From contig JALJCQ010000004.1 in NCBI GenBank assembly GCA_023091665.1, forward strand, positions 2,108,001 through 2,172,000: a stretch of DNA of 64,000 nucleotides, written 5' to 3'. The notes under the pieces were generated by a model. It saw only the letters and a list, made by a program, of their open reading frames with translations. It had not been told where the DNA came from and ran no database searches. Positions within the stretch are counted from its first letter, which is position 1. Every line of letters starts with the position of its first letter. This document shows positions 23,412 through 34,026 of this stretch, piece after piece. Origin of the DNA: Pythium myriotylum. Its lineage: Eukaryota > Oomycota > Peronosporomycetes > Pythiales > Pythiaceae. The translations under genes and the position numbers were made by a program.

Positions 23412-24767
23412 CTAGTCGAGCTCGATAGGTTCCTGCTTCGATCCTCGCAACGGTGCTTTTTCCTCATCGCGATTTTCATCGCGCTTGCGCTTGGCGTCAG
23501 CCCGTCGGCTTACAGCTGAATCGAAGCAAAAGGTTGTGAGCAAACCGAAGTGATCCGATGGCCAGACACCATCTGCGATCGGCTCAGTCCCAACCATTTC
23601 GATCTTCTCGAAGGCTTCCGTGTGGCTCTTGACTTGTTTCCCCGGGTAAAAGTATACACGGTCGAGTCGGCTTTGGTAGGATCTATTCTGGATCATCGTA
23701 TTCTTCCGCCCGTCGTAGGTGTATCCGTTCTCATATGTGTTCCCGTCGACTGAAAGCCACAGATCCTTCCATTTTGGAGGGAGTCCGAGCGAGGCAGCGT
23801 GCATCGCGTCCTGTGGGTCTCCTCCAACAGCTTGCTTGGCCACAGCCCCGTCGTCTGTTTTGCCCACCGCAGCAGATCGGCGAACCACCTCTTTCTCGTT
23901 CTCTGGGATGCCCTTGTGGTCCAGGAAGCAGTCTTTATGGTACCACATCGTGATCTCGACGACTTTGCCATTCGGCAGGCGGTCTTTGGCTGCTTTGCCG
24001 ACGCGGACGACGCCTTTCTCGATCAGCTCGCCGCACTGCCGGCACTTGGACCGGCTCGTCTTGGCTTCTTCTACTGTGAGCTCTTCGGCGGCGCAGAGCG
24101 GGTCGAGCAGCTTCATGTCCCCGCGAAGGAGGTTCGTATCGCCCATGAGAACGGCGCCGAGGCATTTGTCATGGCCCGCGTCCACGCGTTCGCTGAGGAA
24201 CTGGAGACTCTGCTTGAGCTGCGAGACGCGCTCACGCTTGAACTGCGGCAGACTCTCGAGGTGGGACGAGCCCACGAGCAGCGTTTTGCCCCGCGCGACT
24301 TGCACCTCGAAGGCCAGCAGCTCGCGGCCCATGCCCGTGTTGGCGAACGGCAGCGTCTCCAGCGAGAGCACGGGCAGCGCGCTGAAGAGCACGACGAAGT
24401 AGGACTCGGAGAACGGCGGCGCCGTGTCGATGCTGCAGTCGTAGAACTGCGACCATCGCTGCTTGCGCAGCATCGCCAGCGACTCGCGCGTGACTTCCTG
24501 GAAGCCGATGACCGCCGGCCGCAGCCGCTCGACGAGTCCGCCGATCGCCTTCATGCGCGCGGCCATCGCGAGCGGCTCGAACCAGACGTTGAACGTGAGC
24601 AGCCGCACGACGTGCTCGCGCGAGCGCGACGCAAACGCCGCCGCCGCAGCAGCAGCAGACGGGACGGCAGACGAGACAGCAGACGGCGACGCATGCGCGA
24701 GCCCCGCGGCGCGCGCGATCGCGGCGGCGGCAGCGGCGGCGGCAGCAGGCGAGCGCGTTGGCGCCAT
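23412..24767 (-). CDS. TDP2: TDP2-like 5'-tyrosyl-DNA phosphodiesterase with inserted PARP-type zinc finger
   Basis: Single exon, 451 residues. The protein belongs to the endonuclease/exonuclease/phosphatase fold: LLTFNVW (Asn60), GFQEVT (Glu91), a HLES motif (169-172), GDTNL (209-213) and PSDHFGL near the end give the full Mg-binding and catalytic set. TDP2 family enzymes release topoisomerase 2 from DNA 5' ends. Between GDTNL and the last motifs lies an insert with Cys242, Cys245, His277 and Cys280, a C-x2-C-x31-H-x2-C pattern with the R-x-G and W-x-H-x2-C wording of PARP-type zinc fingers, which recognise DNA breaks. The N-terminus is Ala-rich low complexity (residues 8-45); it could serve as a targeting peptide or simply reflect GC-rich drift. 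The C-terminus is Lys/Arg-rich, fitting a nuclear signal. The alternative is a more general EEP nuclease with a break-sensing finger. Confidence 0.85.
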   Translation of the reverse strand: MAPTRSPAAAAAAAAAIARAAGLAHASPSAVSSAVPSAAAAAAAFASRSREHVVRLLTFNVWFEPLAMAARMKAIGGLVERLRPAVIGFQEVTRESLAMLRKQRWSQFYDCSIDTAPPFSESYFVVLFSALPVLSLETLPFANTGMGRELLAFEVQVARGKTLLVGSSHLESLPQFKRERVSQLKQSLQFLSERVDAGHDKCLGAVLMGDTNLLRGDMKLLDPLCAAEELTVEEAKTSRSKCRQCGELIEKGVVRVGKAAKDRLPNGKVVEITMWYHKDCFLDHKGIPENEKEVVRRSAAVGKTDDGAVAKQAVGGDPQDAMHAASLGLPPKWKDLWLSVDGNTYENGYTYDGRKNTMIQNRSYQSRLDRVYFYPGKQVKSHTEAFEKIEMVGTEPIADGVWPSDHFGLLTTFCFDSAVSRRADAKRKRDENRDEEKAPLRGSKQEPIELD

Positions 24768-24821
24768 TTCTCGTGGGGAGGACGAGTCTACTGGTTTGTG
24801 GTAATCTGATTCCGGACATTT

Positions 24822-24846
24822 GGGGGGGGGGGGGGGGGGGGGGGGG
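24822..24846 (+). repeat. 25-base poly-G run
   Basis: Uninterrupted G homopolymer between the divergent TDP2-like and WW-ankyrin start codons, 86 bases upstream of the ATG at 24932. It could form a G-quadruplex in the shared promoter. Its true length is also the least reliable part of the assembly. Confidence 0.9.
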
Positions 24847-24931
24847 TTGTGGAAATATCAGCTTTGGGCGTCTTCAACATCGGATCTCCGAGGTTTGCCT
24901 GTACCGGGAAACGACACCGAGAGGGTGGACG

Positions 24932-27900
24932 ATGGCGGACGCGACGGACGCGTCTTCGGCGCCGCTGCGCGTCGACACGGCGCGCGCAGACGCGACGCAA
25001 CGCGGCGCATCGCACGCGGCGCTCGACGCGGCGCACGACGCGGTGTCGCCGAGCGCCGAGGGCGTCCGGAAGGCCGCGAACGAGTGGGCGAGTCCGCGGG
25101 GGCTCGGGCGTCGCGGCACGCCGCCGCCGGCGCCTCGTCGAGCCAGTCGGACGGAAGAAGAGCTCGCTGCGTCGGAGCAGCCGCCCCGCCCGCGCACGCC
25201 GGCGCAGGTGCTGGCGAGTCGCGCGCAGGCGGCCAAGGCGGCGAGCGTGGCACAAGCGCCGACCGGTGGTGCAGTGGAGAAAAGCGACACTGAGGCCTCG
25301 GAGCCTGAACGCACGATTGATGGAGAGACGATGGCTCTTGACAGAATGGCCAGTGGGGTGGTGGATGTCGAAGCGGCCGACTCTAGACGCGAGTCGATTC
25401 GGTCGCTGGCTTCAGACAGCGAGCTGCGCAGGGAGGAACGAGTGGACACGTCGACCGTGGACGAAGAGTCCATGTACAACGACGATGATGAAGGTGATGA
25501 TGATGACAGAGACCATGACTCGATTGGAACGTCCGATGAGTATGTCAACATCCGCGAGGACGAGGAAGAAAATGGAGACGAAGATGACGGAGACGGATAC
25601 CAACAGCAGCAGTACCAGGCGGACGAGTCGCTGACACCAGACTGCACTCCACCCCCAACACCATTGCTTGCCGCACAGCCACCTCCACCAGTTACCAGTG
25701 AGTGGATCAGATACGTAACTGAGAGCGGCCATGAATACTACTTCAACACTAGGACCCAGGTTTCCCAGTGGACGCGCCCCGAGCAGCTTTTGTCGCCAAG
25801 AGGAATTGCGGCCACTATCGACGAAGAGGGGGTGGCGGAGGATGGTGAAGACGTCGGAGACGAAAACCAGAATGACGCTGTGAGCAATCCACCACCACAG
25901 AGGACTGTCGCTCCAGTGCCTGTGTACGTGCCTGTCGCCCGTCTAAGCTTTGCTACCACCTCTTTCGTCGACAGTCTGTTCGTTGCCGTGTCCAAGAACG
26001 ATGAGACAGCTCAGTTACAGACACTTCTTCGTTACGGCATTGATGTGAATGCAGTGAATGCGTTAGGATTAACGCCATTGCACGTCGCCGTTCAGCATGG
26101 CAACGCTCGTGGCGCGGCCATGTTGCTTGACTATGGAGCCTTAGTGGACGGACCATCTGATCCGAGTGCAGCGGGGTTAGCAGGATCATTCGCTCCTGTG
26201 GGTTTGATTGAGACGCCGCTGGTCATGGCGTGTCGTACAAACCACGCAAGCTTGGTGCGACTCCTTGTCCGCTACGGCGCTTCGATCTACACTCGAGACG
26301 GTGACGGAAACACCGTGTTACATATCGCGATTCGGTGTTGGAGCGACGAGGCACTCAGTTGTTTGTTAGAGATGGACGCCATGACAAGTATCATCAACTT
26401 GAAGAATGCCGATGACGAGACACCTCTCCATCTCGCAGCTCGTCACGGGAATGCGAATGCCGTAAAGGAATTGCTACAAAGAGAAGCATCCTCGGACATT
26501 GAAGATGGGCAAGGACGCACACCGCTGGTCGTCAGTATCATGGAAAATCGAGTCGACTGCGTGGAACTATTGCAGAATATTCACTTCAAGAGCCGCCAAG
26601 GGTACGACACCGGAAAGCATGAGAGCGGACCTGTGATGTATGATTCGGATCCAATGCAGCAGGAGCAGGGAAAGCATATTAGGGAGGAACTTGATAGCCT
26701 CCGTATCTATCTTACACACTTGCTGCAGAGCACTGCAACTGATGGAGTAGTGTTATCGACGATTTACCAGTATATTGAAGTCGTGCAGCGCGAACTTGCG
26801 ATGACTGCTGTGGCTGAACAGGTGCGTGGAAGTCTACTAGGGGGTGAGCTTCCGCTATAACGTGTTATCGAGTAGGAGAATCAAAGGAGAGAGGAAAATC
26901 TTCTGACGCAGATCGACGAGCTCACGGCTAATGAGTCTACCACGACAAACGAATTAGCGAAGGTACATTTTCAATTTATGCTTATGATTTTCTCGTTCAT
27001 TGGATCCATATTTCGATCAGGAGAAAGAAGAGAACGAGCGCCTTCGACACCAACTAGAAATGAAGGAAGCAGAGCTGAGCTCACTTCATGCTGCTTACGA
27101 GAGCATATCAGCTCGGTCCTCAATGCTCGAGTCCATTGCTCGTAGCTCTCAAGACAAACTGCGACGAGAACGAGCCGAATTTGCACGGCAGGAGGAGTAC
27201 TGGAACCAAACAATCGAAAACAGTCTACGCGAGAATGCCCTCCTTCTCGACTCCGTTCAGTCACTACAACAAGGCTGGCATGGCCAGGCGGCGGATCTCA
27301 CACCAAAAACGAATGAATTACGTCATGGCACACATGACTCCGTTTCCAACTCAGAACAGCAACAAAGTTACGATATTAGCCAAGCCCAGGAACAACACAC
27401 AGCGTACTATGGCGCCTACTCGACCGAATATCTTGGCAAAACACGAAGACCAGACCAATTTACGCAAAATGATGATGCCACACAATCAATGAAAGTGGTT
27501 TCTACCTCAGCTTCAACCTCTTCACCAAAGAGCGAGCCTGAGCGTCCCGTCTCACCTGAGCGTGTGGACGCCGTATGGAACCGATTCTTTGAGAATATGT
27601 CTCGTGTAGCTGAAGGAAACGTGATGTCTCCCTCACAAGGAAGCGCAACACTGTCAACTCATCAAACTATGACCCCTTTGCTCCCGCCTGCCTCCGCTGT
27701 ATTCGAGGCGATACGTAGGGACAACAAAGATCGTCTCCAGCAGTTACTTCTCAGCGGCATATCGCCAAACGTACGTGACATCGGGGAAAAGGGAACGCCT
27801 TTGCATCTTGCATCCGAAGTTGGCGATCTCGACGCTGTTATGATGCTATGTGAGTATGGAGCTGATGTAGAAATTCGAGATGAGAACGGCAACACGCCGT

Positions 27901-28865
27901 TGCTTTTGGCTTGTTCTCATGGTCATTACGAATGCATCAAGTTCCTGCTTCAAAGCGCTGCAAACCATTCGGCAGTAAACTCAACTCGAGATACAGCACT
28001 CCATCTTGCCGCATGGGATGGCAGCTTCGAATGTGTTGAGATCCTACTCGAATATGGTGTTGACGTGCTTGCTCATAACTCGCTTGGGCTAACTGCTTTG
28101 GCCAACCTGAAGACGAGGTCGCCATTACGCCATCGGTTTGATGATCTAGCGTTAGACCACTCTATGGCGAGGACATTGCTGATACTTGAAGAGGCGGAGC
28201 GCGAGGAGTCTGTGAGTGAATTCAACCTGAAGTGTGCAGGGTCAAAGAAGGTTGATTTAACGGTGGTGTCTGCCACAGCACAAACAAGCTAAAACATTCT
28301 TCTCGGGACAGAAATTATTGCAAAGCAACCCGTTGCCAATCCAGCCTTCGTTTTCTAAAGAAGGTCCAAAAGACGACTCTGCACGCAATGTCTCTTGGGG
28401 GGTGAGTTCTGATTTCTCACATCTCTTGTATCTATCTAATCGCTGTGCTTGTCATAGCGCTGGATCCTAGGTTCTGTCTTCGGTTCCGCGAGGGCGCCTT
28501 CACAAAACGACAAGGACGATGTATCGGATGACGAAGATAGCAAAAGCGACTTCGAAGAAGCTCACTCGAGCCCGCCCAAACTGGAGTCATCCTTGCTCCA
28601 TGACTACGAAGACCTCCGTCCGCCACCAGAGATCGCTGCCGAGCTCCGTCGCAAACCGCTCAGCCCATCGTCGGATCCACTTCCTCCTCCGCCTCCCGAG
28701 GTGCTGGAAGCGCTCGAGCGGCGCAAGTCTGGCGTGGTCTTGTCGCCGAGCCATTCCGCCACGCGGTTTGCGTCGCCAGCATCCATCTCCGCAACGAAGA
28801 GGCCCCAGTTGGCGACGCCCACGAGCGTTCGGTCTCGCTACGTGGATACGTTCAACCATCCGTAG
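24932..28865 (+). CDS. WW-ankyrin-coiled-coil scaffold protein
   Basis: Five exons: 24932-26821, 26876-26962, 27021-28211, 28279-28401, 28458-28865; 1232 residues. The order is: low-complexity acidic N-terminus; a WW domain near residues 257-285 (EWIRYVTESGHEYYFN...QWTRP); ankyrin cluster 1 near 346-550 (LTPLHVAVQHGN, GNTVLHIAIRCW, ETPLHLAARHGN); a coiled coil near 610-740 running across exons 1-3 (ENQRREENLLTQIDEL, KEENERLRHQLEMKEAEL); ankyrin cluster 2 near 880-1025 (GTPLHLASEVGD, NTPLLLACSHGH, DTALHLAAWDG). The tail is Pro/Ser-rich. Two protein-binding modules and two ankyrin blocks point to a scaffold, partner unknown. The start was set at MADATDASS because the frame upstream runs through the poly-G tract without a sensible start. 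The donor at 28212 skips a stop in the exon 3 frame and restores an open frame with WGRWILGSVF at the next junction. Confidence 0.83.
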
Positions 28866-28895
28866 GACGATTTGCAGCCAACCATCTCCTTGGGG

Positions 28896-28906
28896 TGTAG
28901 CCATGT
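28896..28906 (+). promoter_or_regulatory. TGTAGCCATGT element downstream of WW-ankyrin gene
   Basis: Second exact copy of the 11-mer, starting 31 bases after the stop at 28865. See the copies at 5920 and 41739. Confidence 0.35.
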
Positions 28907-29706
28907 AGGTCCACTTCAACTCCAGTATTGATTTAACATCGATTTGTCAAACGCCGTGTTCGACGACCTTCCGCGAGCGAAACGCTGCCGGCACGCACGA
29001 GCTGTTCTGTCAAAGGGCGTGGCGTTTCGCGCGACTGAGCGCGTCGGTGCGTGCTGTGCCGATCCGTTTTCCCGTGTTCCTCTACAATCGCCTGTTCGAG
29101 AGACCGTGGGAGCTGTTCGCGAGCTGTTTTTGTTTGGTAGCTGTTCGTTCAGACGCCACGGCGTCAAGTCAGACGCTCCACTGGAGAAACGACAAAGTAT
29201 CTTACGACCACCCCCACGCCAGCGCATGTCGCACTCTGGCGACACGCCAATCGCGCGAGTCGACGGGTCGTCAGACGCCACGAAGCGCTGCATCCTCGCG
29301 TCCGGGGTCGCATCATCAACGGGGGGTGGGGTGGTCGCTCTCTCGTAATCTCTTGGTTATAAGGAACTTCAAAGTGCGTTTTGATTGGTCGAAATACGAC
29401 GCAGAGTTGCATTCCGTCCAATCTGACGACGTCCAGAGGGTCCAGTGGTTTCAGCGGCGGGTTTCCGCACATTTTCTGCCCGATAAATGACGCACTGAAC
29501 ATCGCGATCGGTTATAAAACCCCAGATGGCGGTGCTGGTGGGTCCATAAATTACGAATCTGGAAGTAAACAACGACGAAAACTACGCCCACATGTGGGAT
29601 CAGCGCGGGTGTTGGTCGAGTGTGCCACCAACGTTCTGGACCGCCCCGGATGCCGCCCGCCGACTCCGGATTCCATTCGTCCCAACGTCCAAGCGTCGCC
29701 CGCGCG

Positions 29707-29718
29707 GAGCTCATTTCC
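29707..29718 (+). promoter_or_regulatory. oomycete Inr-like start site of the 29851 gene
   Basis: GAGCTCATTTCC matches the front of the oomycete initiator (GCTCATTYY). It lies about 133 bases before the ATG, somewhat far, so a modest call. Confidence 0.35.
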
Positions 29719-29850
29719 GGATCGCAGTAGGCCGTCCGGACCCGAGCGCCGAGCCCGTCCCGAGCCCGTCCCATCCCGTCCAGTCCAGAGCCGATCCGTC
29801 CAGAGTCGTCCAGAGAACGACTCGCGGCTGGCACGTCTCGCCCCTCGTCC

Positions 29851-30666
29851 ATGGCGGCGCAAGAGAGTCCGAGGCCCAGCAACCAGCGCGAGCAGGTCGC
29901 CGCCGCGCCGTCGTGTCTGCCCATGCGCAAGGCCGCGACGCTCGGCGCGGACCCGGAAGACATGGTGCTGCTGCGCGAGAAGCTCAACCAGATCGCCGTC
30001 GGCCGAAGATACGCGGGCGACAACCAGCTCGACCACATGGACGACAGCGGCGGCGAAGAAGACTTCGCGCGGCGGCGGCGCGCCTCGTCGGGAGGCGGCC
30101 ACTTCCGCGCGTTCCTGCCAACGGGAGACCGCCCGTCGACGCCGCCGTCGTCGCCGCAGCCGCGCGACGTGCTGCGCAAACAGCTCCGACTCAAGAGCCA
30201 CACGCCCCGGTCCGTCTTCTACACGCCGCAGCGCTCGCTCGGCTCGGAAGACAACAACAGCGACACGGCGTCCGACGAGCCGCTCGACGGCATGTGCGTG
30301 GACGCCATCGAGATCTCGCCGCTGCCCGAGGGCGTCGAAGACCTCCACGGACTGCCGACCCACGCGACCGTGCGGCTCTCCGTGCCCGAGCACTTGCGGG
30401 TGCGCCCGTCGTCCTACAGCACGCTCACTAAGTGCCCCGAAGGGTTCCGCAAGCGCAAGTCGGTCCACCGAGACGACAAAGACCTTGAGATCGATGGGCA
30501 CTCGGTAGTCGCGCCACTCAAGAAAGTGTCGAGCCAGGTGAATGTGCTCAGCGCCACGACGACGTTGCCAGGCACGGGCTGGGACGATTTCGGAAAGGCC
30601 GCGCGGATCCAGGACGAAGAGATGGAGGACGTCGGACCCGACCCGTCCGACAGTCCTCCCTCGTGA
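29851..30666 (+). CDS. conserved-looking disordered protein of unknown function
   Basis: Single exon, 271 residues; I do not recognise a family. The sequence is mostly disordered and rich in Ser, Pro, Arg and Asp, with several short motifs that look phosphorylatable: RRRRASSGG, RKSVHRDD, and SP/TP sites (STPPSSPQP, HTPRSVFYTPQR). Only one segment (LREKLNQIAVGRRY) looks helical. The end is acidic (DEEMEDVGPDPSDSPPS). Codon use has the same strong G/C third-position bias as nearby real genes, and the reading frame spans a GC-rich block that also produces a long antisense frame (minus 30810-29551), judged a shadow. A cell-cycle or signalling substrate is possible but is not shown. Confidence 0.7.
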   Translation: MAAQESPRPSNQREQVAAAPSCLPMRKAATLGADPEDMVLLREKLNQIAVGRRYAGDNQLDHMDDSGGEEDFARRRRASSGGGHFRAFLPTGDRPSTPPSSPQPRDVLRKQLRLKSHTPRSVFYTPQRSLGSEDNNSDTASDEPLDGMCVDAIEISPLPEGVEDLHGLPTHATVRLSVPEHLRVRPSSYSTLTKCPEGFRKRKSVHRDDKDLEIDGHSVVAPLKKVSSQVNVLSATTTLPGTGWDDFGKAARIQDEEMEDVGPDPSDSPPS

Positions 30667-31037
30667 AGTGCCGTTCCTGCAACTGCCATCAGAGAATGAG
30701 ATGAAGGAATCGTGTTGGCCACGAACCACCTCGCTGGCTTGGGCGCCTTGGGAACGGAACGCCGACTCGCAGTGACCTCTCTGGCCGAGAAGGATTGCTG
30801 ACCGGCTCACCGAGGCAGCGAGATGGACGCCACCAACACCGCCGATGGGTTAGACTAGAGGTTATTCCGTGTCCAGCGCCCCGGTCGAACACCTACCGGC
30901 GCGTAATTTGTAGTGATTTGAAATCCTGCGTGTGTACACCTCGTCGTATATTTCCTCTCAAGAATTCAAATAGTGTAGCAGCGGCAAATGACGTTGATTC
31001 CTCTTGCTTCATCGTTTGCGTTGCTCCATCTCGAGGC
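30667..31037. other. intergenic space between convergent genes 29851 and epsin
   Basis: About 370 bases holding the 3' flanks of two convergent genes. Nothing else recognised. Confidence 0.5.
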
Positions 31038-33570
31038 TTAGAAGTTACCGAAGCTGCTGAATGGGTTGTGCTGTTGTTGTTGTTGCTGCTGCTGCTGCTG
31101 CTGGCCCATGCCCGGGTTCATGCCTCCCATGCCCATGTTGCCCATCATGGGGCGTGGTTGCTGCATACCACCCATGCCACCCATCTGCATTCCTCCCATG
31201 GGCTGCATGCCGCCCATGCCTCCCATGCCTCCCATCGGCTGCTGCATACCACCCATTCCCATGCCGCCCATAGGTTGTTGCATACCGCCCATGCCGCCCA
31301 TGCCCATACCGCCCATGGGTTGTTGCATGCCTCCCATACCCATGCCCATACCCATGCCCATACCCATTCCGCCGGCGTTCATTGGAGGTCGAGGACCGCC
31401 CATCGGGTTCATACCATTGTTGCCGAAGGAACCCGTTCGGTTTGGCATCCCCGCCAGAGTGTCTAAGCCGCTGAAGCTGTTCTGTGACTGACCTGACGCT
31501 CCAGGACGGGAGACACTTCCAGGACCGGAAGACTGCGACGTGCTTGGACCGAGGTTGCTGAGGTCGAACAGATTGGAACCAGCGCCCCATGCGTCGTTAC
31601 GGGCAGGTTCCGCGGGTTTGGAGTTCGATCCCGTTCGAGACTGCTGCTGGGCACCACCCATCCCGGGGTTCGAGCTTGTTCGAGCTTGCATCGAATTCTG
31701 CATGCCACCCATCGGGTTCTGCATTCCACTCATACCACCCATTGCCATTCCTCCCATTGGCTGCGCCTGCTGAGCACCACCAAATTGGCCACCAAAAGGA
31801 GCTGAACCTCCAAAGCTTCCTGTCTGGGACTGGCCGAATGCCGGCGCTTGCGGGGCAGATGTAGGTTGGCCAAAGGCGTTCATACCGCCAAACCCTTGTT
31901 GCTGCTGCTGGCCAGGTGGTGCCGGGAAGCCGCTGAATCCTGCATTGGGCTGGGTTGGTGCCGGAGTAGGGCTGCCAAAAGCATCGAAAGCTGAGGCGGC
32001 AGGCTGCTGGGGAGCAGCGGCGAATGCGTTGAAAGTCTGCTGTGCGGGGGCAGCCGCTGGAACAGCAAATGGATCAAATGAGCCTGCGGATACACAGAAC
32101 CGGTTAGTGCACTGGCAGGTCAACATTGTGTAATAAACAGCTCACCACTCGAAGCATTGGTTGTCGTCACTGGCGCACTAAAGAAATCATCATCCAGAAG
32201 GGAGGGTGCGGCAGAAGGTCCCTTTGTAGCAGGGGACGAAACTTCTTCTTCCTACATCATTCACGTAAAATCAGTTCAGTTGCGTCGTTACGGCATCGTC
32301 TGCAACGTAGCTCTTACGTACCTCCTTCTTTTTGCTTCCCTTTCGGCGAGAAGAGGCCGTTCGGCGGCTCCTACTGGTCTACAACAAAATCGTTCTGTTG
32401 GTCAAAGCAACAGAGAGTACTCATGAAATAGCAAGGCGTACATCTTCCTCCTCTGATTCAGATTCTTCTCCACTCTTCTCTCGACGGCCACTTCGACCAC
32501 TGCGGTAATCATCCTGTTCGTCGGCGTATCGGCTTGAATATCCCTTGTCACGCTCGTCGTTGCGGTCGGAGCTTCCGCCGTACCCGCCACCGCCGCTGTA
32601 CCCTCCCGCGTTGTATCCACCGCCTCCGCTATAGCTGCTTCCGCCACTGTAGCCGCCACCGCCCCCACTGTAGCCGCCGCCGCCGCCACTGTAGCTTCCG
32701 CCACCGCCGCCATTATAGCCACCACCCCCACTACCACCACTGTAGCCACCTCCACTGAAACCGCCTCCGCTATAGCTCGAGCCGCCACCGCTGTAGCCGC
32801 CACCCATGCCGCCAGTGTTGCCCACACCAGTGTACTTGTCTCGCAGCTTGCGCGATTTTTCTCGCTCTTCTCGAATTCGGTCATTGTCATTCAGAAGATC
32901 CAGGATTTGCTTGGTTTTCTCGCGAACTGCATACAAGAAGAGGTCAGTATCATCGATTTAGCTGCGAGATCTCCGCAAGACGCACCGCCAGCACCCTTGT
33001 CCTGCGAGCCGTCGTGGTAGGAGAAGTTGGTAAGCGAGCGCAGCTTGAACATGTGGTCGCGTGCGTTCTCCACGACACGCTCTGTGCCGTTCTTGATCAG
33101 GTGATCGAGCAGCGTCAACGCCTATGGCACACGTCAACACCCCATCAGCACTGACACCGACCGCTGCAGCTCCTCCGTGTCGTACCTTGAAGACAGTGCG
33201 CCACTGTCGCGCATGTGAGTCCACTGCCTCCCAAATCTTGGTCATGATCGCGTTGTACGACTCACTAGACACGCATCAGAGACGTCAGTATCACCATCTG
33301 AGCTCCTCGGGAGCTTCCACGTCACCCACTAGTCGTAGGTGAGTTGCGCGATCTCGTTCAGTAGCGTGCTGGATGCGCCCCAGTTCTTGTTGGAGAGCGC
33401 TTCCTCGAGCTTCTTCTCCACGTCCGTGCCGAGCTTGGCCTTGACGGCGCTCTTCCTGCACGAGCCAAGATCGGTCAGTATCCTGGCTTCTAGCGGTCGG
33501 ATTTCGACGGGAAAGCCACGCACGCGTCGTCCACGACGTTCTTCAAACGGTCGAGCGTGAGTTTGTCCAT
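31038..33570 (-). CDS. epsin-like ENTH-domain endocytic adaptor
   Basis: Eight exons on the minus strand: 33570-33524, 33455-33330, 33264-33186, 33121-32986, 32926-32442, 32378-32322, 32251-32146, 32083-31038; 693 residues. Residues 1 to ~150 are an ENTH domain, read across five exons: MDKLTLDRLKNVVDDA, YNAIMTKIWEAVDSH, WRTVFKALTLLDHLIKNG, RDHMFKLRSLTNF, VREKTKQILDLLND, RKLRDKYTG. ENTH domains bind phosphoinositides and bend membranes. Next comes a stretch of repeated YSGGGG/SGG units, then a DDDFF acidic motif, FDPF, and a Gly/Met/Gln-rich tail with about nine GGM..QPMGG repeats and a poly-Gln run, ending HNPFSSFGNF. DPF and NPF are the clathrin-adaptor and EH-domain binding motifs of epsins. 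I see no ubiquitin-interacting motif, unlike metazoan epsins. Trafficking at clathrin sites or at the Golgi/endosome is inferred. Confidence 0.9.
31075..31400 (-). repeat. Met/Gly and Gln codon repeats in the epsin tail
   Basis: Within the last epsin exon. Tandem, slightly diverged units encode GGMQQPMGGMGM-type peptides, plus an alternating GMGM run (~31330-31372) and a poly-Gln tract (~31076-31107). Length polymorphism between strains is likely. Confidence 0.8.
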
Positions 33571-34026
33571 CGCGCCGCGTGCGGAGGTCTCTAGGTCGCG
33601 TCGCGCGGCGTCTCCGTCGGGGTCGAGGTGCCGATGCCACACGCCGCGTGCTGGAAGTTGGGCCCTCGGAGAGGGCGACCGCGACCCCTCTGTAGGAAAC
33701 ACCCAAAAATCCAAGAGTGATGGTCCCTCCGAGAGCTTACCCACAAGATTTCTCCGCATATCGGCCTCGTGGGGGTGCTAGACGACGGAGATAAGAACCG
33801 ACAGAAGAGCGTTCGTATCTTCTGCCTCCATACAACTCGGGCGCCGTGATCATGACAGCAGCAACTCTCTGTTGTCAACGCCACGCGACAAGCTGATGGA
33901 AGAGGATCCACTCCAATCGGAAGAGTAGTGGGTGCAATAATTGCGAGGAGTGTACTGCACGTTGGTTTAGACTCGTCTTTAAATACTCGGGTTTCTCGAC
34001 CTGCGAGGTCGCCTTTCTCGCTTCGC
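33571..34026. other. intergenic region between epsin and small membrane protein
   Basis: About 455 bases: promoter of epsin on its left side, 3' flank of the 34027 gene on its right. No other element recognised. Confidence 0.5.

Larger units (their letters stand above)
28866..29850. other. ~1 kb intergenic region with CCAAT boxes and an Inr-like site
   Basis: No gene signature on either strand despite several open frames. The right half looks like the promoter of the gene at 29851: an inverted CCAAT (ATTGG near 29386), a direct CCAAT near 29418, two TATAA-like stretches (near 29357 and 29512), and a GAGCTCATTTCC site at 29707. The last 150 bases before the start are rich in short CCGTCC/GTCCAGAG direct repeats. 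Confidence 0.45.

Noticed and set aside
24758..24931. In-frame N-terminal extension of the WW-ankyrin protein through poly-G
   Set aside because: It would translate the G25 run into polyglycine and overlap the TDP2-like start; a clear ATG follows at 24932.
28990..29120. Possible tRNA gene (GTTCGAGA string near 29094)
   Set aside because: No matching A box, acceptor stem or cloverleaf could be drawn around it.
29551..30810. 419-residue antisense frame over the 29851 gene
   Set aside because: Composition is His/Arg-rich nonsense without motif, produced by GC-rich codon bias.
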